Shown here piece after piece: positions 1 to 6,301 of a stretch of DNA of 7,846 nt. The notes under the pieces are model-generated. The model was not told where the DNA came from, made no database searches, and worked only from the letters and a program-made list of their open reading frames with translations. Each line of letters opens with the position of its first letter. Position 1 is the first letter of the stretch. Location of the stretch: contig CALGRN010000330.1 in the NCBI GenBank assembly GCA_937880835.1, forward strand, positions 1-7,846. The letters run 5' to 3'. Source of the stretch: an uncultured Prevotella sp. GTDB taxonomy: Bacteria > Bacteroidota > Bacteroidia > Bacteroidales > Bacteroidaceae. The translations under genes and the position numbers were made by a program.

Positions 1-1
1 A

Positions 2-130
2 GCAGGAGCTTATGGTATTCAAGGTAAGGGAGCAATTCTCGTTGAAAAAATAGATGGTGACTACAATAATGTTGTTGGGTTGCCTTTAACCAAAGTTTAT
101 TCCATTTTGAAGAACTTGGGAGCAGTATAA
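2..130 (+). CDS. maf: Maf-family nucleoside triphosphate pyrophosphatase, C-terminal end (5' truncated by window)
   Basis: Only the last 42 codons are present, reading in from the window edge to a TAA at 128-130. The fragment begins AGAYGIQGKGAILVEKIDGD and continues with NNVVGLPL. This is the characteristic C-terminal block of Maf/YhdE/YceF proteins, in which the AGAYGIQG segment lines the active site and the VVGLPL strand follows. Family members hydrolyse non-canonical or modified nucleoside triphosphates (dTTP/UTP or m7GTP type) to monophosphates in the cytoplasm; the fragment does not show which subtype this is. It ends one base before the radC start, so the two are probably cotranscribed. 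The maf-radC order is familiar from Firmicutes, where mreB often follows, but no mreB follows here. Family assignment is firm; substrate is unknown. Confidence 0.9.
   Translation, partial: AGAYGIQGKGAILVEKIDGDYNNVVGLPLTKVYSILKNLGAV
118..122 (+). promoter_or_regulatory. Shine-Dalgarno site for radC
   Basis: GGGAG lies nine bases upstream of the TTG at 132, inside the last codons of maf. It supports the TTG as the true start, since the only nearby ATG (139) is in another frame. A clear Shine-Dalgarno site here contrasts with the A-rich leaders without one before gcvT, gcvH and gcvPA further right. Confidence 0.6.
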
Positions 131-131
131 T

Positions 132-836
132 TTGCTTTATGAAACTCATAGGGACGATGAACAGTTAGTCGGTCCCGTAAATAATTTAAAGAACTTGCCT
201 TTAGAAGATCGTCCTCGCGAGAAAATGGCGAGGTTTGGAGCTAGTGCGTTAAGTGATGCCGAACTAATGGCAGTGCTTTTACGTACTGGGACTAAAGAGC
301 AAAGTGTGTTGAGCCTTAGCCAGGATTTGACAAAAAATGGCAAGCTTTACAAGGAATTAGCCGGTGTTACTCAGTTAGAAGAGCTCACTCAGTTCAAAGG
401 GCTTGGTCAAGCGAAAGCAGCAACTGTTTTAGCTGCCCTTGAATTAGGAAGACGCATTGCTACGGCAGGAACATTGGAGAAACTCAAATTGAATTCTCCT
501 AAAGCTTGTGCTCAATACTTAATGAATAGGCTTAGATATGCAAAAAAAGAAATGTTCTGTGTTATCTTGTTGGATGGCAAGAATATGTTTCTTGATTTTA
601 AAGTTATTAGCGAAGGCGTTTTGAACCAAGTGACCGTTCACCCTCGCGAAGTTTTTGCTCCTGCTATTTTGGGACATGCTTCTAAAATAGTTGTAGCACA
701 TAATCATCCTAGTGGAGACCCAAAACCAAGCAACGAGGATAATGCTTTAACAAAAACGCTTTTCCTTGCTGGTAAGACTTTGGGTATTGATTTAGCAGAT
801 CACATCGTAATTGGTGATGGAATATGCAAACAATAA
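132..836 (+). CDS. radC: RadC/UPF0758 family JAB (MPN+) domain protein, C-terminal end missing
   Basis: This 234-residue protein is of the RadC type. Its exact function is unsettled in the family; the old DNA-repair role is not well supported and no enzyme activity is firmly assigned. The N-terminal block has LPLEDRPREKM (22-32) and ALSDAELMAVLLRTGT (39-54). A helix-hairpin-helix-like segment follows (QFKGLGQAKAATVLAALELG, 87-106), then the JAB/MPN metal-binding domain from about 115. Its metal-site residues appear intact: E161 in VISEG, then H190, H192, S200 and D203 within HNHPSGDPKPSNED. The start is TTG at 132 because the family N-terminus, the GGGAG site and the maf stop all fit it. The oddity is the end. 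RadC proteins normally continue after DHIxIGDG with about ten more residues of the type YxSLxExGLL. Here the frame runs into ICKQ and stops, so homology is lost at about base 821. This may be a truncated gene or a chimeric join. Confidence 0.85.
   Translation: MLYETHRDDEQLVGPVNNLKNLPLEDRPREKMARFGASALSDAELMAVLLRTGTKEQSVLSLSQDLTKNGKLYKELAGVTQLEELTQFKGLGQAKAATVLAALELGRRIATAGTLEKLKLNSPKACAQYLMNRLRYAKKEMFCVILLDGKNMFLDFKVISEGVLNQVTVHPREVFAPAILGHASKIVVAHNHPSGDPKPSNEDNALTKTLFLAGKTLGIDLADHIVIGDGICKQ
815..830. other. Putative junction between Firmicutes-like and Bacteroidetes-like DNA
   Basis: RadC similarity stops after the codons for GDG (through about base 821). Within 60 bases the sequence becomes a Bacteroidetes-type promoter and operon. 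Left of this point there is a Shine-Dalgarno-led TTG start and only one ATA among the eight Ile codons of the conserved RadC part. To the right, lplA has no Shine-Dalgarno site and uses ATA for 21 of 29 Ile. No direct repeats, integrase or IS end mark the boundary. It could be a recombination scar or an assembly chimera. The exact base cannot be fixed from one sequence. Confidence 0.5.
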
Positions 837-853
837 AAAAAAGCCTTTTTATT

Positions 854-884
854 ATTGTTATTACATAATAATTTTATATATTTG
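854..884 (+). promoter_or_regulatory. Bacteroidetes-type promoter for the lplA-gcv operon
   Basis: ATTG at 854-857 (-33 element) is separated by 19 bases from TATATTTG at 877-884, which matches the TAnnTTTG -7 consensus used by the Bacteroidetes primary sigma factor. Transcription would start near 890, giving a leader of about 27 bases before lplA. None of the later intergenic gaps (1893-1932, 3028-3061, 3449-3515) holds a comparable TAnnTTTG element, so this is probably the only strong promoter of the operon. The leader is too short for a glycine riboswitch. Confidence 0.75.
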
Positions 885-917
885 CACCTAAATACTAATA
901 TGTTAATAACGTTATAA

Positions 918-1892
918 ATGTTATATATATCAATACCCGAAGACAAGGTGAGAACGGTTGTCTTCAACCTTGCATTAGAAGAATATGTAGCACGCAATAT
1001 GGACGAAGAGGATTGTTTCAGAATGTGGCAGGTAGAACCTTCCGTAATATTCGGACGCAATCAGCTTATAGAGAATGAAATAAATCTTGAATTCTGTCGC
1101 GAACATGATATAAAAGCATACAGACGCAAAAGCGGTGGCGGATGCGTATATGCGGACATGAGCAACGTAATGTTCTCATATATAACAAAAGATGACAACG
1201 TGAATTTCACGTTCAACCGTTATTTGAGCATGGTTGTGGATATGCTTCGCAAACTGGATGTGGACGCTTCGCAAAGCGGGCGTAACGACATAATGATAGG
1301 CGACAGAAAAGTATCGGGGAATGCTTTCTACCGTATTCCGGGAAGAAACATCATACACGGTACAATGCTGTATGATACGGATATGGAAAACATGGTGGGA
1401 AGTATAACACCCTCCGATGAAAAGTTGCTGAGCAAAGGAGTGCAAAGCGTAAGACAGCGTATAGCCCTTCTGAAAGACTATATCTCTATTGACATAAACG
1501 AGTTTAAACAATTCGTAAGAAAGAATATGTGCGACAGAGAGATTTGTCTCACAGAAAACGACGTAAAGGAAGTAGAGAAAATAGAACAGGAATATCTCTC
1601 ACCCGAATTCATCTACGGCAACAACCCGAAGTACACTATAACATACAAGAAGAGAATAGAAGGCGTCGGAGAACTCGAACTTCGTATGGAACTCAAAAAC
1701 GGAGTTATAAAAGGAGTAAACATTATGGGTGATTACTTTCTTATAGGAGACATAGACAACAAACTGTTGAAGCCTTTGAAGAACGTCAAATTGGAAAGAG
1801 AATCACTTAATGCGGTTGTTCCCGACAATACAGATGAGATAATCCTGAATCTGAAAAAAGAAGATTTCATAAGAACACTTTTGAATGAATAA
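918..1892 (+). CDS. lplA: Lipoate-protein ligase A
   Basis: This cytoplasmic enzyme activates free lipoate with ATP to lipoyl-AMP and transfers it to the conserved lysine of lipoyl domains; the likely partner here is GcvH, encoded two genes downstream. The protein has 324 residues, close to the usual ~330 for the two-domain form. The BPL/LplA catalytic domain fills the first two thirds: RRKSGGGCVYAD (69-80) is the lipoate/ATP-binding signature, GRNDIMIGDRKVSG (121-134) carries the catalytic lysine K131, and IIHGTMLYDTD (145-155) and LSKGVQSVRQRI (171-182) follow. The last ~80 residues fit the small accessory domain (LplA_C). The ATG at 918 gives a full-length N-terminus 34 bases after the promoter -7 element. 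It is the first gene of the operon, 40 bases before gcvT. Isoleucine is coded by ATA 21 times in 29, a bias not shared by gcvH. No lipA or lipB is in the window, so the context favours scavenging. An octanoyl ligase is possible but less likely. Confidence 0.93.
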   Translation: MLYISIPEDKVRTVVFNLALEEYVARNMDEEDCFRMWQVEPSVIFGRNQLIENEINLEFCREHDIKAYRRKSGGGCVYADMSNVMFSYITKDDNVNFTFNRYLSMVVDMLRKLDVDASQSGRNDIMIGDRKVSGNAFYRIPGRNIIHGTMLYDTDMENMVGSITPSDEKLLSKGVQSVRQRIALLKDYISIDINEFKQFVRKNMCDREICLTENDVKEVEKIEQEYLSPEFIYGNNPKYTITYKKRIEGVGELELRMELKNGVIKGVNIMGDYFLIGDIDNKLLKPLKNVKLERESLNAVVPDNTDEIILNLKKEDFIRTLLNE

Positions 1893-1932
1893 AAATAAAC
1901 AACAATCTTAAATAATTAAAATATAAAGTATC

Positions 1933-3027
1933 ATGGAGAATAAAAAGACATGTCTTTATGACAAGCATGTAGCACTTGGCGCATTGATACAGCCTTTCGG
2001 AGGTTTCGACATGCCAATTCAGTACACGTCAATCATTGAAGAACACAATGCCGTAAGACATAATTGCGGCGTTTTCGACGTTTCACACATGGGCGAGGTT
2101 ATAATAACCGGCAAGGATGCAGAGAAGTATGTAAACTACATTTTCACCAACGATATTGCCAATGCTCCCGTAAACAAGATCTTCTACGGAATGATGTTGT
2201 ATCCCGACGGAGGAACGGTTGACGATCTTCTCGTTTACAAAATGGGCGAAAACAAATTCTTCCTCGTTCCCAATGCTGCAAACATCGAGAAGGATGTGGA
2301 ATGGATTATGAAGAATGCAGAAGGCTTCGATGTAGAAATAAACCATTGTTCTGAGAACTACGGAGAACTCGCCGTGCAGGGACCGGAAGCGGAAACGGTA
2401 TTGGAAGAGGTTCTAAACATACCATGCAAAGACTTGGTATTCTATACTTGCAAGACAATAATGGACGGAGATAAGGAAGTTATTGTCAGCCGTACAGGAT
2501 ATACCGGCGAAGACGGTTTTGAGATTTACGGAAGCCACGACTTCATTCGTGCACAGTGGGACAAACTCATTGAGAGCGGACGTTGCAAACCTTGTGGTCT
2601 CGGATGTCGTGATACGTTGCGTTTCGAAGTAGGACTTCCTCTTTATGGAGATGAACTTTCAAAAGACATCTCGCCTGTAATGGCAGGATTGAGCATGTTC
2701 TGCAAATTAGAAAAAGAAGATTTCATAGGTAAAGAAGCAATAGCGAAGCAAAAGGCAGAAGGCGTTGCTCAGAAAGTGGTAGGACTCGAACTTAAAGACA
2801 AGGCAGTTCCTCGCCATGGATATGCAGTTATGAAAGACGGCAACAAGATAGGTGAAATAACAACAGGTTATCAGTCTATCTCCGTAGGCAAGAGCCTTGC
2901 TTTTGCACTCATTGACACCGCTTATGCAAAATTGGATACAGAGGTAGAAGTGCAAATACGTAAGAAAACATTCCCTGCCGTTGTGGTAAAGAAAAGATTC
3001 TATCAGAAAAGTTACAAGAAAGATTAA
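1933..3027 (+). CDS. gcvT: Aminomethyltransferase (glycine cleavage T-protein)
   Basis: GcvT takes the aminomethyl group from the lipoyl arm of GcvH and tetrahydrofolate, releasing ammonia and 5,10-methylene-tetrahydrofolate. The 364-residue length is normal. The GCV_T folate-binding domain shows GVFDVSHMGEV (46-56), FTNDI (71-75) and GGTVDDLLVY (93-102), where D97 matches the catalytic aspartate of the family. SRTGYTGEDGFEIY (186-199) and CGLGCRDTLRFEVGLPLYGD (221-240) follow, with R227 in the folate-site signature. A C-terminal barrel domain starts around 265 (DFIGKEAI) and ends with the basic tail FYQKSYKKD. DVSHMGE and the absence of dehydrogenase or sarcosine-oxidase domains separate it from YgfZ and dimethylglycine dehydrogenase relatives. 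The leader (1893-1932) is A/T-rich with no Shine-Dalgarno site, as usual in Bacteroidetes. Confidence 0.96.
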   Translation: MENKKTCLYDKHVALGALIQPFGGFDMPIQYTSIIEEHNAVRHNCGVFDVSHMGEVIITGKDAEKYVNYIFTNDIANAPVNKIFYGMMLYPDGGTVDDLLVYKMGENKFFLVPNAANIEKDVEWIMKNAEGFDVEINHCSENYGELAVQGPEAETVLEEVLNIPCKDLVFYTCKTIMDGDKEVIVSRTGYTGEDGFEIYGSHDFIRAQWDKLIESGRCKPCGLGCRDTLRFEVGLPLYGDELSKDISPVMAGLSMFCKLEKEDFIGKEAIAKQKAEGVAQKVVGLELKDKAVPRHGYAVMKDGNKIGEITTGYQSISVGKSLAFALIDTAYAKLDTEVEVQIRKKTFPAVVVKKRFYQKSYKKD

Positions 3028-3061
3028 ACTTAACAATTAAACAAATTAATATATTAGAACT

Positions 3062-3448
3062 ATGGCAAAATTTATTGAAGGACTCTATTATTCAGAGTCA
3101 CATGAGTATGTTCGCGTTGAAGGAGATTTCGCTTATATCGGTATCACCGACTACGCACAAAACGCATTGGGCAACGTTGTATATGTTGACATGCCCGAAG
3201 TTGACGATGAAATCGAAGCAGACGAAGATTTCGGCGCAGTTGAAAGCGTTAAGGCTGCAAGCGATTTGACATCACCTGTATCTGGAAAGGTTGTCGAAAT
3301 AAACGAAGAACTTGAAGATACACCGGAACTTATCAACAAAGATGCCTTTGAAAACTGGATTATCAAAGTTGAGTTGACAGATAAGTCAGAGCTTGACTCT
3401 CTGATGGATGCAAAGGCTTACGAAGAGTTCTGTGCAAATCAACATTAA
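3062..3448 (+). CDS. gcvH: Glycine cleavage system H protein (lipoyl carrier)
   Basis: GcvH is the small carrier whose lipoyl-lysine arm shuttles the aminomethyl intermediate between the P, T and L proteins. Its 128 residues match the family (about 125-130). It begins with the usual YYSESHEYVRVEGDFAYIGI block (9-28), then TDYAQNALGNVVYVDMPEVD (29-48). The attachment site is K64 within GAVESVKAASDLTSPVSG (58-75). The C-terminal half has the conserved NKDAFENWIIKVEL segment and ends DAKAYEEFC. It lies 34 bases after gcvT. Codon choice appears more selective than in lplA: Ile is ATC five, ATT two and ATA one time, consistent with high expression of a protein needed in excess over the enzymes. 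Lipoylation is probably by the LplA of this operon. Confidence 0.97.
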   Translation: MAKFIEGLYYSESHEYVRVEGDFAYIGITDYAQNALGNVVYVDMPEVDDEIEADEDFGAVESVKAASDLTSPVSGKVVEINEELEDTPELINKDAFENWIIKVELTDKSELDSLMDAKAYEEFCANQH

Positions 3449-3458
3449 AAACAAAGTC

Positions 3459-3481
3459 CCTCTCTCATTGATTGAGAGAGG
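3459..3481 (+). terminator. Intercistronic hairpin between gcvH and gcvPA (attenuator or mRNA stabiliser)
   Basis: CCTCTCTCA (3459-3467) and TGAGAGAGG (3473-3481) form a perfect 9-bp stem closed by a TTGAT loop. It starts ten bases after the gcvH stop and lies 34 bases before the gcvPA start. The sequence after it (AGATTTATTTAT) is U-rich but broken by purines, so it is a weak terminator at best. Its position suggests partial termination or protection of the upstream gcvT-gcvH RNA from 3' decay. Either would raise GcvH relative to GcvPA/PB and Lpd. That role is inference; the hairpin is seen directly. Confidence 0.6.
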
Positions 3482-3515
3482 AGATTTATTTATCAATTCA
3501 AACCAAAACAAATAA

Positions 3516-4844
3516 ATGCAATATAAATATTTTCCTCATACAGAAGATGATATAAAAAAGATGTTGCAGCGAGTTGGTGTCAACTCATTGGAAGAACTGT
3601 ACTCTGAAATTCCGGAAAACATACGCTTCAAAGGCGAATATGATTTGCCTGAGGCAATGACGGAATTGGAAGTACGCAATTTCTTCAATAAGTTAGGTGC
3701 TAAAAACAAGCAACTATCAATCTTCGCAGGTGCAGGAGTGTATGATCATTATACACCATCAATTGTGCCTAACTTGGTTGAACGCTCTGAATTTTTAACG
3801 AGCTATACTCCCTATCAAGCAGAGATTTCACAAGGAACTCTACACTATATATTTGAGTTTCAAAGCATGATGGCAGAACTTACGGGTATGGAAATATCCA
3901 ATGCTTCTATGTATGACGGTTCAACAGCAACCGCAGAAGCAGTCATGTTGGCTGATGCTTCTTCAAAGAAAGCAAATAAAGTTCTTGTTTCAGCAACGGT
4001 AGATCCCAAAATTCTGCGCGTTGTAATGACTTATGCACATTATAATAATATTGAAATAGAACTAATTGAAGAGAAAGACGGAGTTACAAACGTAGAGGAT
4101 ATGAACAGCAAATTGACGGCAGGAGGTATTGCCGGAGTTGTTGTTCAACAACCAAACTACTATGGTATTGTTGAAGATTACACCGGCTTTGCCGACAAAA
4201 TCCATGACAATAAAGCCATATTTATAATGAACTCGGTAGCATCTGATCTTGCTTTACTTAAAACACCCGGCGAATGGGGAGCAGATATTGCTGTCGGAGA
4301 CGGACAGTCCCTGGGTATTCCAGTATCCTTTGGAGGTTCTTACGTAGGATATATGTGCTGCAACGAAAAATTGATAAGAAAGATACCGGGACGCATAGTA
4401 GGAAAGACTTTGGACAGTAACGGACAACGTGCGTTTGTACTTACGCTTCAAGCAAGAGAGCAACACATTCGCCGTCAAAAAGCAACTTCTAACATTTGTT
4501 CTAACCAAAGTCTCATGGCTTTATTCGTAACGATATACATGAGCCTTATGGGTAAGGAAGGTTTGAAAGAAGTTGCGAACCTATCTTATGCAGGAGCACA
4601 TTATCTTTGCGATGAACTTACAAAGACAGGTAAGTTCCGTCTTGCTTTCGATAAACCGTTCTTCAATGAATTCTGTGTACATTATGATGGAAACATCGAT
4701 GCTTTGCAGAAACATTTTATAGCTAATGGAATATTGGGAGGCGTTAAAGTTGGCGAAGACAAGATAATGTTCGCAGTAACAGAAAAGCGCACAAAAGAAG
4801 AGATTGACAAACTTGTTGAATTAGCAAAGGAGGACGTAAGATGA
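3516..4844 (+). CDS. gcvPA: Glycine dehydrogenase (decarboxylating), P-protein subunit 1
   Basis: This is the alpha subunit of the two-subunit P-protein, which with GcvPB decarboxylates glycine and loads the aminomethyl group onto GcvH lipoate. The 442-residue length is typical. It has the fold-type I aminotransferase-like layout but lacks the PLP lysine, which is on GcvPB. Recognisable blocks are MQYKYFPHTEDDIKKML at the start, AGAGVYDHYTPSIVPNLVER (71-90), TPYQAEISQGTLHYIFEFQS (98-117), NASMYDGSTATAEA (129-142), GRIVGKTLDSNGQRAFVLTL (about 293-312) and the ATSNICSNQ segment (about 322-330). The leader before the ATG at 3516 is A-rich without a Shine-Dalgarno site. The stop overlaps the gcvPB start by four bases (ATGA), which suggests translational coupling and 1:1 production. 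Confidence 0.96.
   Translation: MQYKYFPHTEDDIKKMLQRVGVNSLEELYSEIPENIRFKGEYDLPEAMTELEVRNFFNKLGAKNKQLSIFAGAGVYDHYTPSIVPNLVERSEFLTSYTPYQAEISQGTLHYIFEFQSMMAELTGMEISNASMYDGSTATAEAVMLADASSKKANKVLVSATVDPKILRVVMTYAHYNNIEIELIEEKDGVTNVEDMNSKLTAGGIAGVVVQQPNYYGIVEDYTGFADKIHDNKAIFIMNSVASDLALLKTPGEWGADIAVGDGQSLGIPVSFGGSYVGYMCCNEKLIRKIPGRIVGKTLDSNGQRAFVLTLQAREQHIRRQKATSNICSNQSLMALFVTIYMSLMGKEGLKEVANLSYAGAHYLCDELTKTGKFRLAFDKPFFNEFCVHYDGNIDALQKHFIANGILGGVKVGEDKIMFAVTEKRTKEEIDKLVELAKEDVR
4826..4833 (+). promoter_or_regulatory. Strong Shine-Dalgarno-like sequence before gcvPB
   Basis: AAAGGAGG lies seven bases upstream of the gcvPB ATG, inside gcvPA codons for A-K-E-D near its C-terminus. It fits the ATG at 4841 as start. 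In Bacteroidetes, where the anti-Shine-Dalgarno tail is largely sequestered, such a site is less expected, and it may simply reflect the gcvPA coding sequence (AAG GAG). Together with the ATGA overlap it could support re-initiation. Confidence 0.45.
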
Positions 4845-6301
4845 ACAATAAACTATATGGCAACCTGATATTCGAGTTGTCTCATCCGGGACGTAAAGGC
4901 TATTCTCTGCCTTCAAATAAGTTCGGCAATTATTCTGTTCCAAAAGAAATGCGAAGAGAAAATGATGCAGAATTGCCCGAATGTGATGAGCTTACAGTCG
5001 TACGTCACTATACAAATCATAGCGAAAACAATTTTGGTGTTAACAATGGCTTCTATCCCCTCGGAAGTTGTACAATGAAGTACAACCCCATTATAAACGA
5101 GGAAATAGCGGCGATGCCTGATTTTATCAACCTGCATCCTATGCAACCGTTAGAGACTTGTCAAGGTGCTCTTGAAGTATATTACAACCTTCAAAAGTCT
5201 CTTGCGTCATTGTCAGGTTTAAGCGAATTTACTTTAAATCCTTATGCAGGTGCACATGGCGAGCTCACAGGACTCATGATTATACGCGCTTATCATGAAA
5301 GCAGAAACGACAGTAAGCGTACAAAGGTGATTGTTCCTGACTCTGCTCACGGCACAAACCCTGCTTCTGCGGCAGTATGCGGATTGGATGTGGTAGAAGT
5401 TAAGAGTACAGAAGACGGACTTGTCTGTGTAGAAAACCTCAAAGAACTGCTTGATGACACCGTTGCTGCGATAATGCTTACCAATCCAAACACACTCGGT
5501 TTGTTTGAGAAAGAAATACCGGAGATTGCTAAACTGGTACACGATTGTGGTGGTTTGCTTTATTATGACGGAGCAAACTTTAACCCATTGCTTGGTGCTG
5601 CACGTCCCGGCGACATGGGATTTGATGTGATGCACATCAATCTTCATAAGACTTTCTCTACTCCTCACGGTGGTGGTGGACCCGGAGATGGTCCTGTCGG
5701 AGTGAGAAAAGGATTGGAACAATTCCTTCCCCATCCACGTGTCATAAAAGAAGGTGATAGTTTTTCTATCGACAAGAACGAGTCCAGAATATCTGTTAGT
5801 GAGTTTTTCGGCAACTTTACAGTACTTCTCAGAGCCTACACATATATCTTGACATTGGGCAAGGAGAATGTAAAGATGGTTGGTCCGCTTGCTACTTTGA
5901 ATGCCAACTATATCAAAGAATCATTGAAAGATGATTATTATCTGCCGATAGATGGACTCTGCAAGCATGAGTTTGTATTCGACGGACTTAAAGACAAGAG
6001 CACCGGAGTAACCACAATGGACGTTGCCAAGCGTCTGCTTGACTATGGTTATCATGCTCCTACCATCTATTTCCCTCTCCTATTCCACGAGGCTATGATG
6101 ATTGAACCTACCGAGAATGAGAGCATTGAAACCATTGACGGCTTCATAGATGTTATGCACAAGATTGCGAAAGAAGCTAAGGAAAATCCTGAGATAGTCA
6201 AGTCTGCACCTCACAACACACCTATCGGACGTGTCGATGACGTTCTTGCAGCTAAACATCCTATATTAACGTATCGTCAACTTAAAAATGACAAAGACTG
6301 A
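4841..6301 (+). CDS. gcvPB: Glycine dehydrogenase (decarboxylating), P-protein subunit 2 (PLP-binding)
   Basis: This is the catalytic beta subunit of the split P-protein, 486 residues, a normal length. PLP forms a Schiff base with K270 in HINLHKTFSTPHGGGGPGDG (265-284), the defining GcvP motif; the glycine-rich loop follows directly. Other family blocks are FELSHPGRKGYSLP (11-24), FYPLGSCTMKYNP (71-83), NPYAGAHGELTGLMIIRAYH (133-152), PDSAHGTNPASAA (166-178), MLTNPNTLGLFE (212-223) and YYDGANFNPLLGAARPGDMG (241-260), which includes the cofactor-binding aspartate D243. The C-terminal domain has the YHAPTIYFPL segment found across the family. It overlaps gcvPA by four bases and lpd by fourteen. 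Split P-protein is the form seen in Firmicutes, Thermotogae and archaea as well as some Bacteroidetes; many other bacteria have one fused ~950-residue chain. Confidence 0.97.
   Translation: MNNKLYGNLIFELSHPGRKGYSLPSNKFGNYSVPKEMRRENDAELPECDELTVVRHYTNHSENNFGVNNGFYPLGSCTMKYNPIINEEIAAMPDFINLHPMQPLETCQGALEVYYNLQKSLASLSGLSEFTLNPYAGAHGELTGLMIIRAYHESRNDSKRTKVIVPDSAHGTNPASAAVCGLDVVEVKSTEDGLVCVENLKELLDDTVAAIMLTNPNTLGLFEKEIPEIAKLVHDCGGLLYYDGANFNPLLGAARPGDMGFDVMHINLHKTFSTPHGGGGPGDGPVGVRKGLEQFLPHPRVIKEGDSFSIDKNESRISVSEFFGNFTVLLRAYTYILTLGKENVKMVGPLATLNANYIKESLKDDYYLPIDGLCKHEFVFDGLKDKSTGVTTMDVAKRLLDYGYHAPTIYFPLLFHEAMMIEPTENESIETIDGFIDVMHKIAKEAKENPEIVKSAPHNTPIGRVDDVLAAKHPILTYRQLKNDKD

Noticed and set aside
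831..857. Terminator after radC (AATAAAAA and TTTTTATT pairing around AAAGCC)
   Set aside because: The stem is A-U only with no GC core and overlaps the -33 region of the lplA promoter; it may be half of a terminator cut at the junction, but it does not stand as one itself.
885..917. Glycine riboswitch before the gcv operon
   Set aside because: The predicted leader is only about 27 bases, and the gaps before gcvT and gcvH are 40 and 34 bases; none can hold a glycine aptamer.
3075..3269. Alternative-frame peptide within gcvH
   Set aside because: It is out of frame with the highly conserved GcvH sequence and has no Shine-Dalgarno site or domain signature.
5234..5734. Open frame of 166 codons on the minus strand opposite gcvPB
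   Set aside because: No family features and fully opposite the most conserved part of gcvPB, including the PLP-lysine motif; a shadow frame.
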